A stretch of 64,000 bases of DNA, taken from positions 1,488,001 to 1,552,000 of the forward strand of contig NW_026570231.1 of the NCBI RefSeq assembly GCF_019649055.1, given 5' to 3'. Positions 42,162-51,022 of the stretch are shown in pieces. This DNA comes from Paramacrobiotus metropolitanus (lineage: Eukaryota; Tardigrada; Eutardigrada; Parachela; Macrobiotidae). A program made the position numbers and the translations under genes. The stretch's first letter is position 1; the number at the start of each line of letters is the position of its first letter. Below the pieces are notes generated by a model. That model was not told the origin of the DNA. It worked only from the letters and a program-made list of their open reading frames with translations, and did not search any database.

Positions 42162-45152
42162 TTATTTCCGCTCACTTGTTCTGCTCCAGCAATGAACACA
42201 ATCCTCTTCATATTGTAAGACTTCGTTTTCGATTTCCGGCCAGTATAACCGTAATTCATAAAGGATGTAATCCATTACCTGCACGTTACTGAAAAATTTA
42301 TGTTTCAATCGCCAATGTACTGACTCGAGTAACAACGTGCGCCACTGATACGGTACGATTATTCTGTGTACTTTCTCAGGCGATTTATCAACATAGCACA
42401 TATATCCGCTCTTATTAATTATGTTCGGTAAGTGTTGCTGGACATATCGGGAATTGTCTTCCAGGACGCCATCGGCCAGCGCCTTCCACATTTGCAGATC
42501 AGAACATTCAGACTGACGGAAACGCCAAAACTCGGGACGCTCCAGGATATCGTCGTTTATGTGTCCAATCGGCCAATGCTGTTCTTTCGGCCTAGCCCAA
42601 TCTGGAATTTCCGGTGAGGCTACCGTATTACTCGTGTTATCTGTATGCTTCGGTTTACTTTCCGCACTGTTAATCTCCGTTTCAAATATTCCACAAAATA
42701 TGTCGGTTTTCAGGGGAATATTAGTAGTTGTTTTTGTTTCAGTTGGGGCCATGTTGTATGAAGAACGTATTTCATCCTGTCCTTTAAATTGTGGTGATGC
42801 CGTAGGTTCCGATTTAATACGTTTACACGGTACTGAACAATTCTCCACCGTTATCATCATCTGGGAGGCATTTGGTTCCTCTACTTCTTTATTTACGGTG
42901 TCGTTCCCGACTAATTTGTCCGTGCTTCGATCACGTTTCCTTTTTGCATGTTCAACGGCGAATTTCACCACTGGTTTACTGACTCGACCTGATCTTGTGC
43001 GAACCACCGGGGCCATCTGCTGTTTCTCCAGATACTCGGCGTATTCCTTATCAAGAGGCGAAGTTGCCATTTCCGGAGTCGGCAACACAGGCGGAGGAGC
43101 CGGAGCTTCCTCTATTGTATCGGGGCATTCTTTCTCCATGCACGAAAGCAATTTCAAGGGACGCTCATCTGCCAAAATGGCGTCAACATCACGGAAGCAG
43201 TAAGGTTTTAATCTAGATACATGTACTGTATCTAATTTAACGTTCCCTTTTTTATTACTTTTCACCACGTAATGAACTGGGCTACTTTGCCTAACTACCT
43301 CCCAACCAGCGGTCCACTTGGGCATTAAACTGGGGTTTTTTCCTAACTTTCTGTGTAGTACATAGACTAACACGTGATCACCGGGATTATATTTTACCTC
43401 CGAAGTATTAACGTCGTACCGTATTTTATCTTTTAGTTTATGCCTAAACTCTTCGGCATTCACCATCTCCAACGCCTCACCAAGACCGCGCTGCATCTGC
43501 TGCACATACACATGTGCAGGTACTACGAAATCTTCATCCAGAGGGAGGAAATTTGCCATGGGGAGTCGCATTTCCTGTCCGTACATCATGAAAAATGGTG
43601 AGTGCTGCGTTCGTTCAACGGTTTTGGCGTTAAATGCCGCTGTGAGCGCTGGTAAAAATACGTCCCAATCATTTTGCTTTTCGTAAACATACTTCGCTAA
43701 TGCTCTTTTGATTTCTCCAACACGCTTCTCGACAAGACCATTGCCCTGCTGGTGGCCAGACGCTGTGGGAGCGTGGGCTACACCCGAAAGCGCTAGTAAT
43801 TCCCGAAATAACTCTGACATGAAGTTACTTCCTCTGTCAGACGTTATGTGCGCAGGCATTCCAAAGACAGTCATAATTCTGCGATAAAAGAATAACGCCA
43901 AGGTCGCTGCGTCGTTGCGTTCAACGGCTTCTGCGACTACGTATTTGCTTCCGTAGTCAACTGCAATAATTATGTTTTTGTTGCCAGATTCCGTTGAGGG
44001 AAGTGCCGGGGCAACATCAATTGCCCATACCATTCTAGGAGGAACAGTAGGATTCGTTTGTAATTGACCAGCCGGGGCTGTCGCCGGCGTGTTCTGAGCA
44101 AGGCAAGCATGACACGATGCACAGTACTGTCTCACGGATTCGTACATACGGGGCCAGTAAAAATATTTGTAAATTCTTTTGTAGGTTGCCAATACTCCAA
44201 GGTGAGCTGCAAGCGGGGAATCGTGGTTTTCCCGCAGGAAATCAACTCGACGATGTACAGGTACATACATGCAATAATAGATCTTTTTATTTAACTCGAA
44301 TTTGTAGTACACTACGCCCTGTCGAACTGTAAACTTATTTAAATGTAACCGTTCATGCTCAGACATTTTCTCCTTGTTGTTTTCCAATAATAATTTCCAA
44401 CGAACGATGCGTGCATCCCTCGACTGTTCATTAGCCCAGTACGCGGCCTTTTCATCCTGTACTAATTTTTGAATTTTATTTGCGTCAAATGCTTCTTCCT
44501 CGAATTTATTTATTACTTTTAACTCCATCGACATTGCCGTCATTTCCATTAATTTATCGGGATAATCCCTATCCAATACTTTGTAGCACAACTCGACCAT
44601 AGCTGCATCTCCGACAAACGGATATGTTTGACGATAGTCGAATTCGATATCAGACTCGTCAGATGCTGGTTCCGGCTGCTCGCCTGGATTACGGCTCAAC
44701 GCGTCTGCGATCACGTTCTCTTTTCCAGGAATGTGAACTGGTTTCGTATTAAATTGCTGGACGTACAAGGCCCAGCGCCCAAGACGACCCGCTGCGTCTC
44801 TCATGTTGTGCAAAAAGACTAAGGCTTGATGGTCGGTCTGCACTTCGAACAGGTAATCCGATAAATAATGTCGCCACTTTTTAAGGGCACAAATCAGTGC
44901 GTAAGCCTCAAGTTCCGTAGGGAAATATAATCGCTTCTGTGTATCAGTTAATTTCCTGCTCAAATAGGCAATTGGCCTCCAGTTAGACGCAACTTCCGTT
45001 TGCTGTCCTTTAGGGCACTGCATTAAAACTGCACCTACTGCAATTGTACTCGCATCGACGACGACGCGCGAAGTGGCTTCGGGGTCATATCTAGCCAAAA
45101 CCGGTGCCGAGGTAAGTGCATCTTTTAATTCCTCAACGGCGATAATAGCCAA
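42162..45152 (-). CDS. pol: RNase H - integrase ORF with extra C-terminal HHCC module (996 aa)
   Basis: RNase H at about 1-155 (VVVDAS Asp33, QTDH Asp107, IPGKENVIADALSR). Integrase: zinc module H310-x6-H317-x26-C344-x2-C347; catalytic D379, D439 and E475 with 35 residues between the last two; a GPY/F-like part near 610-650. It then adds about 345 residues: a Pro-rich linker, SYNMAPTE at 799-804, and a second zinc module H946-x4-H951-x33-C985-x2-C988 preceded by its own PEFWRFRQ...MW helix part. Ty3 integrases normally end after GPY/F or a chromodomain, so this extension is unusual. It replicates and inserts the element in the nucleus. It slightly overlaps the RT ORF. Confidence 0.9.
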   Translation of the reverse strand: MAIIAVEELKDALTSAPVLARYDPEATSRVVVDASTIAVGAVLMQCPKGQQTEVASNWRPIAYLSRKLTDTQKRLYFPTELEAYALICALKKWRHYLSDYLFEVQTDHQALVFLHNMRDAAGRLGRWALYVQQFNTKPVHIPGKENVIADALSRNPGEQPEPASDESDIEFDYRQTYPFVGDAAMVELCYKVLDRDYPDKLMEMTAMSMELKVINKFEEEAFDANKIQKLVQDEKAAYWANEQSRDARIVRWKLLLENNKEKMSEHERLHLNKFTVRQGVVYYKFELNKKIYYCMYVPVHRRVDFLRENHDSPLAAHLGVLATYKRIYKYFYWPRMYESVRQYCASCHACLAQNTPATAPAGQLQTNPTVPPRMVWAIDVAPALPSTESGNKNIIIAVDYGSKYVVAEAVERNDAATLALFFYRRIMTVFGMPAHITSDRGSNFMSELFRELLALSGVAHAPTASGHQQGNGLVEKRVGEIKRALAKYVYEKQNDWDVFLPALTAAFNAKTVERTQHSPFFMMYGQEMRLPMANFLPLDEDFVVPAHVYVQQMQRGLGEALEMVNAEEFRHKLKDKIRYDVNTSEVKYNPGDHVLVYVLHRKLGKNPSLMPKWTAGWEVVRQSSPVHYVVKSNKKGNVKLDTVHVSRLKPYCFRDVDAILADERPLKLLSCMEKECPDTIEEAPAPPPVLPTPEMATSPLDKEYAEYLEKQQMAPVVRTRSGRVSKPVVKFAVEHAKRKRDRSTDKLVGNDTVNKEVEEPNASQMMITVENCSVPCKRIKSEPTASPQFKGQDEIRSSYNMAPTETKTTTNIPLKTDIFCGIFETEINSAESKPKHTDNTSNTVASPEIPDWARPKEQHWPIGHINDDILERPEFWRFRQSECSDLQMWKALADGVLEDNSRYVQQHLPNIINKSGYMCYVDKSPEKVHRIIVPYQWRTLLLESVHWRLKHKFFSNVQVMDYILYELRLYWPEIENEVLQYEEDCVHCWSRTSERK

Positions 45153-46659
45153 CCATTCCTAAAAACCTTAAAATGTCCTTCTTATCCTTAATTGGACCAA
45201 ATTCCCGTACGGCTTTAATTTTATCAGGGTCTGTACTAATTCCGTGTTCATCAACAGTGTGACCAAGGAAAGTAATACTGTTTACAAATAACTCAGTTTT
45301 TTCTGGACTTATCGTCCATCCACACTCTTGGAGACGAAGGAATAACTCTTCGAGATCGCGCATGTGATCCTTTAAATTTTTGGAGAACACGATGATATCG
45401 TCTATGAATACAAGCACATTGCGCCATTTCATGTTGGCCAATGTCAAATCCATTGCACGCTGGAACGCGGACGGCGCGTCCTTCATCCCAAACGGGAGTA
45501 CCTTATATGGAAAGGTAAATTCCTCTCCTACCATAGTGGTTTTTGCTCTGTCTTCTGGCTTGATTTTTATCTGCCAGAACCCCGATTTTAGATCGATTTT
45601 CGAAAATACTGTCGCCTTGTCTAGGGCGTTTAAAATATCGTCAACACGCGGCAGTGGATACGAACTACCAAGAAGACGCTCGTTTAATTTTCTAAAATCA
45701 ACTGTAAGTCTTCTGGATTTATCCTTTTTCTTCACTATACATATAGGACTTCCCCATGCTGAATTAGTAGGTTCTATTATTCCGTCTTTAATCATTTCAG
45801 CCGTTTTAGCCTGTAACCACTTCCTGTCTTCAAACGAAGTCCTATACGGCGGCGTCCGTACCGGCGCACTATTGCCAGTGTCTACTGAGTGCTCGTATAT
45901 CGTGCAGCATCCAACCGGACGAGCTTTGGTGGGCAGTACTGCTTTTGCTTTATAGAAAATTTCCTTTAACGCCTGTTTATCCGGACAAATATCTCCGATT
46001 TTAATTTTAGAAAATGTCTCTTCCGTTTCAGGGTCAACTGCGTTATTTGGAACTGCGTTTTGGATCTGGATTGCACGGCATTCACATATTCTTTCTTGTA
46101 CCGGCACTCCATTATTATCCCTCGGTACGCGACAAAATTCATCGTGGTAATTTTCATTATACTCTGGCGTGTCCATTTGGTACACCTCGTCAACGGCGAC
46201 GATACTCCCCAGGTTCGTATCTTTATTTAAAATTAATTGCTTATCGGATACATTCATAACGCATACACGGCAATTGCCTTTTTCATTCAAAGATACGACA
46301 CCGTCAAATAGCAACGCATTTTTATTATTTTCGGGAATTTTCCCTTCATACAGATACGGCTTTGTCTGCAAATTCGCATCATTAAATCGTTGTAGACTTT
46401 CCGGCGATAGATCCGTTGTTGCCCGGATGATTCCTTGACTGTGCGGCTGAATTATAACGGGTAAGACCGGAAATAATTCCGTCTTAAAGAATTCCACTGG
46501 TCCAGGTTCCGTCTCGACACTATAAATGTCCATTTCTGGTAGTACCATGTCGTGTGATGTACTGTTCTCTGGTTTACTTGTAGTTGCCTCCGCTTGTTGA
46601 ATGTGTGCCTCTCTGTATGCCAGCTCCACACCATCTCGTGTATACACGCAAGCGGGCAT
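45133..46659 (-). CDS. pol: Reverse transcriptase ORF (508 aa)
   Basis: Typical Ty3/Gypsy RT: SAWGSPICIVKKKDKSRRLT (about 300), LDKATVFSKIDLKSGFWQIK, FPYKVLPFGMKDAPSAFQRA, and the catalytic box VFIDDIIVFS at 417-426 (FIDD instead of the common YVDD/YIDD). SHDMV at residues 35-39 precedes the domain and resembles the SHNMA and SYNMA words of the neighbouring ORFs. It copies the element RNA to DNA in the particle. The ORF overlaps the protease ORF upstream. In this family pol is made as part of a longer polyprotein. Confidence 0.92.
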   Translation of the reverse strand: MPACVYTRDGVELAYREAHIQQAEATTSKPENSTSHDMVLPEMDIYSVETEPGPVEFFKTELFPVLPVIIQPHSQGIIRATTDLSPESLQRFNDANLQTKPYLYEGKIPENNKNALLFDGVVSLNEKGNCRVCVMNVSDKQLILNKDTNLGSIVAVDEVYQMDTPEYNENYHDEFCRVPRDNNGVPVQERICECRAIQIQNAVPNNAVDPETEETFSKIKIGDICPDKQALKEIFYKAKAVLPTKARPVGCCTIYEHSVDTGNSAPVRTPPYRTSFEDRKWLQAKTAEMIKDGIIEPTNSAWGSPICIVKKKDKSRRLTVDFRKLNERLLGSSYPLPRVDDILNALDKATVFSKIDLKSGFWQIKIKPEDRAKTTMVGEEFTFPYKVLPFGMKDAPSAFQRAMDLTLANMKWRNVLVFIDDIIVFSKNLKDHMRDLEELFLRLQECGWTISPEKTELFVNSITFLGHTVDEHGISTDPDKIKAVREFGPIKDKKDILRFLGMVGYYRR

Positions 46660-49331
46660 TCCGTCGATTCCCGTACATCCTGCGATCTTTTAGGCAAGCT
46701 ATGACGCACCACTTCCGGCGGTGGCTGGCTTTCCATTGCCAACTGCTTTACCGTCTGCTGCTGTATGCGATACTGTTTTCGGCGGCGGCTTGCACCCGAT
46801 TTCCTTTTTCTACGCACAAAGCCTGCCTGATCATCCGATTGTGATTCCACTGGGCTGAAAATTCCCGAGTGAACTGAGTTGTCCGCGAACTCCACTGGCG
46901 GCGGAATGACCATGTTATTCTGCTGTATTTGATTCCATATCCGGTGCTGCTCTTCGATACTGACATCTGCTATTGCAGCTTGATTCAACTGGATTTCTGG
47001 ATTATTCCAGTCTGGAATTATCTTCTTCCTTTGGCCATGAAATGCTACAGACGGATCCGGCGGAGCTCCAGAAAATACTACTGTATCACTTGGACATGAT
47101 TTGGCCATCGGCCGCACTGCCGAGATATCCAAACCGAACGGTAATTTTGACAGCGCTTGCTCTTGTGTTAATTGTTGCTTCTCTGCCTGTCTACCCTCAT
47201 AGGAGACTGGAACTCTTTCCATGTCGATTGGCTGCATACTTGGCTCAGGGATAAACCTGCCATTTTCAAACTCACCGGCCGGAGCAGGATTCTCCGGGGA
47301 AAATGTGACCCTTTTCTTCTTCTCCTGTGCAGCTAAGTGTTCATTACGGTGCGTACTCATAAAGTGTTGTCGTAGATTCATTGAATTACGGCATACTTCG
47401 CATTCTTTTTCGTACTGTTCAATCTGAATTATGATATCCGGCCAATAAAAGATTTTTACTAAGTAAGGATATAATTTTTCCCGTGGTCCATAGACTTGAT
47501 TGTGTATCAATAAGTCGTGGAATTTCGCAATCAATTTCTCCCGCCACTGAAATGGCACATAAATCCGCGGACATTGTCCATCATGATCGGGGATGCGACA
47601 GATCAACCCTTCAAACGTGAGTAAACGGTTCAATTCGTACTTCAGGAAGTTTGTACTGGCATTTTGCGGGCTATTTAAAAGTCTCAACCACATCCGACTA
47701 TCCATACAGTTCTGCTGCTCTTTTTTCCAGAATTCCACATCCCGGAATTCTTTCTCCGTCGGAAACCTGTCTTTGTCCTGCGGCCTGGTTGGCGGCATCA
47801 TCCATCTCATCAATTCTGGGTTTCTCGCAATGCGTGGCGGATATTCCCGATCGTGCGTCTCATCGACGTGTTGATGAGTAAAATCAATCGGTACAACGTT
47901 GAGAACCTTATTGCCGAACACCACGCATTCAACCGTTTTATTTGTCTTTTTAGGAAAACCCGCAAACGTATACTGTTCGTCCGGTAAAATGTGTAACAAC
48001 GCTGCCAACGTGGTGAGAGATTTAATTGGTTTATTATCACCCCCACAAACTTGACTAGCATTTATCGCTGGACAGCGTCCCGTTTTATTTGTCATCTCTT
48101 TTTCAGATACGTTGAGCACTGCCGGAGGCGGCTGCTGCACTTTATCCTTTTTCCTATTCTCCTTATTTTTCTGTTGCGGCTCATTGCCTCCCCCACAAAC
48201 TTGACTTGGACTGGGAGTTACTTCCATTGCCGGTACGACAGGTTCTGTTATCTTTGGCTGTATATAGCCTTTGACCGCTTCCTTTACAGCTTCTTCCAGG
48301 AATTCCTTATCCCTTTTATCGGATCCGGGTGGCATCGGTTTGGGCGCCATGTTGTGTGAAGCCATGACACAGACTAGTTTTGCTGAACTGTCCGGTTTTG
48401 GCGGCCGCGGCCATTCTTCCTTTGCTTTCTGGATATGCATTAGGCATATTTCTGGCTTCGCCTTTGCCAAAATCAGGTGAGCCGATTCGTATGGCACGAA
48501 CTGTGCTTCTTTGGCAACGCCAATTCTCTCTGTAAGCATTAATGCTGGGATCGACGGCGACGGTTTCACACCAGGCGGAATTAATGGATCAAAATGATGC
48601 GCCCGAATAATGTCTGCCATGTGGTGAGTTTTCCGTGGATGCCAATCTGGCGCTTCTGGATGACGACGAGAGAGTCTCCAAGTCATCGTATTCATATCCA
48701 ATATAAACGGCTTAGTTGCCAAAAAGTCAAGACCAAGGACGATATGATCCCGGTCAAAATTGGAGCTGACCAGCAGGGCATGTTCAAATGCCATCCCGAA
48801 CTCGTGAATAGTAACCAATACTGACATTGGTTCAATCACTTGCCGTCCTTGGTAAGCTGTATGTACCACTCTTCCTTGTATGTGGTCTGGGCATCGATGT
48901 ATTTTTAAGTTCATATCTTTTGCCATTTTGTAAGACATTACGGAAATACTGGAACCAGTGTCAATCATAGTTTTAACTTTTTTATAATTCACATCGATCA
49001 CCGAATACCACGCCTGTGCATCAAGTGTCGGCATTAGGCACACATGATCCGCCAACGGATACTGATTTACATCCATTACTTCCACCGTATTGCGCTGGAT
49101 AGGGGAAACCTCTAAACCCGCGGGTAAGTCAAGTTCCATCATGTTCATTTGCGGAGCATTAGCTCTATTCAAAATTTCTGGTGTTGGCTCATAAAGCCTG
49201 GGAATAGCTAACGGATTTCTACATGATGCTGCCGCATGAAGTGCATGACAACGGAAGCAGATTTCCACTCCCCGCGCATTCGCCCATTTTTCTTTAACTA
49301 CATTACGTTCATCAAACGGAGCGACTTCCAC
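46452..49331 (-). CDS. pro: Zinc knuckle - protease - HHCC ORF (959 aa)
   Basis: N-terminal CCHC-like knuckle C25-x2-C28-x3-H32-x4-C37, then a retropepsin with DTGSS at 124-128 and HIVLGLDFL at about 196-204. A long Pro/Lys-rich linker follows, with SHNMA at 325-329 and two SQVCGG repeats (376-381 and 426-431). At about 530-650 lies an integrase-type zinc module H605-x4-H610-x33-C644-x2-C647, preceded by DVEFWKKEQQ...MW. The rest is Pro/Gln-rich. The protease would cut the Gag-Pol polyprotein. The first residue is a GTG codon, and the real N-terminus is probably supplied by read-through or splicing, as is usual in the family. Confidence 0.85.
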   Translation of the reverse strand: MEVAPFDERNVVKEKWANARGVEICFRCHALHAAASCRNPLAIPRLYEPTPEILNRANAPQMNMMELDLPAGLEVSPIQRNTVEVMDVNQYPLADHVCLMPTLDAQAWYSVIDVNYKKVKTMIDTGSSISVMSYKMAKDMNLKIHRCPDHIQGRVVHTAYQGRQVIEPMSVLVTIHEFGMAFEHALLVSSNFDRDHIVLGLDFLATKPFILDMNTMTWRLSRRHPEAPDWHPRKTHHMADIIRAHHFDPLIPPGVKPSPSIPALMLTERIGVAKEAQFVPYESAHLILAKAKPEICLMHIQKAKEEWPRPPKPDSSAKLVCVMASHNMAPKPMPPGSDKRDKEFLEEAVKEAVKGYIQPKITEPVVPAMEVTPSPSQVCGGGNEPQQKNKENRKKDKVQQPPPAVLNVSEKEMTNKTGRCPAINASQVCGGDNKPIKSLTTLAALLHILPDEQYTFAGFPKKTNKTVECVVFGNKVLNVVPIDFTHQHVDETHDREYPPRIARNPELMRWMMPPTRPQDKDRFPTEKEFRDVEFWKKEQQNCMDSRMWLRLLNSPQNASTNFLKYELNRLLTFEGLICRIPDHDGQCPRIYVPFQWREKLIAKFHDLLIHNQVYGPREKLYPYLVKIFYWPDIIIQIEQYEKECEVCRNSMNLRQHFMSTHRNEHLAAQEKKKRVTFSPENPAPAGEFENGRFIPEPSMQPIDMERVPVSYEGRQAEKQQLTQEQALSKLPFGLDISAVRPMAKSCPSDTVVFSGAPPDPSVAFHGQRKKIIPDWNNPEIQLNQAAIADVSIEEQHRIWNQIQQNNMVIPPPVEFADNSVHSGIFSPVESQSDDQAGFVRRKRKSGASRRRKQYRIQQQTVKQLAMESQPPPEVVRHSLPKRSQDVRESTECPLACIHEMVWSWHTERHTFNKRRQLQVNQRTVHHTTWYYQKWTFIVSRRNLDQWNSLRRNYFRSYPL

Positions 49332-49875
49332 CTGATTGGGCTGTGGGTAGTGTTGTGCTACTAAATAAAATTAAATAACGGCCATTTACTTAGTAAAAGT
49401 CCGCCTAATATTAAAAGTCTAGTAAATAGTAAGGTTTTGGAAACAAAATAAGTAAAAGTAAGTAAATGTGCTGCCGGAATAGTAAAAAAGTAAGTATTAA
49501 GGTTTAGCGTTGACTAAAAATCATTTACTAAATTATTTACTAATTCGTTTTATCAAGCGTTATGTAAAATTGGCGTGTTAGCCGCCTTTAAAGTGAGTGC
49601 GCAGTGGTTGGCTGACAGCCTACCGCCCTGCAGCAGTATTTACTTTTCAGTATGCGCCTGCATCGCTGTATAGCTCTATTAATGCATAAGAAAATTTTCT
49701 GCGCCGTTTTCAGTACTTTTCAGCGCTTTGAAACTAACGCAGTTCGACACTTTCAGTCCTAATTACATTTATTTAGTAAATTTACTTTAATTTAGTAAGT
49801 GTGTCCTTGAAATTAAAATGTAAGTGTCGAATTTTGTAAGTAAATAAGTAAACTTTGATATTGGCAAGGACTTTA
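49332..49875. repeat. AT-rich 0.54-kb spacer or insert between Gag and protease
   Basis: Dense in TAGTAAA/TTTACTA words and without coding potential. TAGTA occurs at both edges on the element strand, so it may be a small inserted element with a 5-bp duplication. A T-rich AG near its protease side could act as a splice acceptor. Origin unresolved. Confidence 0.4.
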
Positions 49876-51009
49876 CTACGCTGTGGCATTTTGTCTGATG
49901 TTCTGATTGTTTTGGAACGGCTGTCGGTAGTTATTATTATTATTTCCGCCACGCTGGAAATTATTTCCGCGAAAATTATTTCCGTAAATATTTGGTCGGA
50001 AATTACCCTGATTAAATCCACCATTGTTATTTACAGGTCCGTTCAGCCGGAAATGCTGGAAATTCTGCATCAGTGGAGGCGTGGGCTGCATTTGTTGCAC
50101 TGGGGCTGGCGGTTGAGCCTGTATCTGTGATTGCTGCTGAGGCTGCATTATCGACTGCGGAGGGAATGACTGCCCATACTGCACTGGTTGCATTTCCATT
50201 ACTTGTGGCTGCTGATACACCGGATACGGTATATATTGCACTTGCGGCTGGGATACGTTCGGAACAGGGATAGGCTGCGCCTGCAGCGGCGGTGGCGGAG
50301 GTGTTTGACTTCCAGTCTGCACATTCTGATAATTACCCGAACCGAAGTACGGTCTGGAATATCCTCCACGATAATTCCCACGGTTTCCTCTGGTCGAGTA
50401 ATAATTCCCGCGTGATTGGAATTCACCACGACCGGTACGATTTTCTGGTTTATTTCCCGCACTCCGTGGTTCTCGAATTGTTACTCTTTGAGATTCATCC
50501 TCCTTTTTATCACCATCCAGTATTTTTTGTAATTTCTCACAGTCTTGTAACTGTGATTCAAACTCTTCGTACGTTTCCGGTCTGTCTTGGTATATTGTTC
50601 TGTACCATCCTTTTCTATATTTTTTCAGACCTTCCAGAAGGACTTCAACCTTCTCTTCTTCCTGTATTCTCAGCTCCTTAAACCAGATAAGGAAACTGTC
50701 CAGGTATGAGCGCACTGTTTCATTTACTTGACAGTGTCGATTATTCATTGCCCTTCTCATTTCTGCCTTAGAAGACGCACCGTTAAAATGCTTGATGATA
50801 ACGGGCTTAAAAAATTCGTTCCAAGTTTTCGTTTTATTGTCTTTGTACAGGTCCGCAAACCAAACGTAGGACGGTCCTTTAAATGCGCCAGAAATCGCTC
50901 TGCAAGTCTGTTTATCATTCCACCCATTTGTGGTACGGCATTGATCAACGGAAATCAACCATTGTTGTATCCGTTCTGGCCGGGAATCATCGAAATTTTG
51001 TAATTTCAT
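49876..51009 (-). CDS. gag: Gag capsid protein (377 aa)
   Basis: Residues about 1-165 match the retrotransposon Gag capsid layout (RPERIQQWLISVDQCRTTNG, AFKGPSYVWFADLYKDN, NNRHCQVNETVRSYLDSFLI, VLLEGLKKYRKGWYRTIYQD). The C-terminal half is an RGG/Asn/Gln/Pro-rich tail (NYYSTRGNRGNYRGGYSRPY, PPPPPLQAQPIPVP, NNFRGNNFQRGGNNNNNYRQ) in place of a zinc knuckle; the knuckle lies in the following ORF. The tail probably binds RNA. The ATG lies 13 bp after the stop of the coiled-coil ORF. It forms the particle shell. Confidence 0.85.
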   Translation of the reverse strand: MKLQNFDDSRPERIQQWLISVDQCRTTNGWNDKQTCRAISGAFKGPSYVWFADLYKDNKTKTWNEFFKPVIIKHFNGASSKAEMRRAMNNRHCQVNETVRSYLDSFLIWFKELRIQEEEKVEVLLEGLKKYRKGWYRTIYQDRPETYEEFESQLQDCEKLQKILDGDKKEDESQRVTIREPRSAGNKPENRTGRGEFQSRGNYYSTRGNRGNYRGGYSRPYFGSGNYQNVQTGSQTPPPPPLQAQPIPVPNVSQPQVQYIPYPVYQQPQVMEMQPVQYGQSFPPQSIMQPQQQSQIQAQPPAPVQQMQPTPPLMQNFQHFRLNGPVNNNGGFNQGNFRPNIYGNNFRGNNFQRGGNNNNNYRQPFQNNQNIRQNATA

Positions 51010-51022
51010 GCCGGATTCTGAT

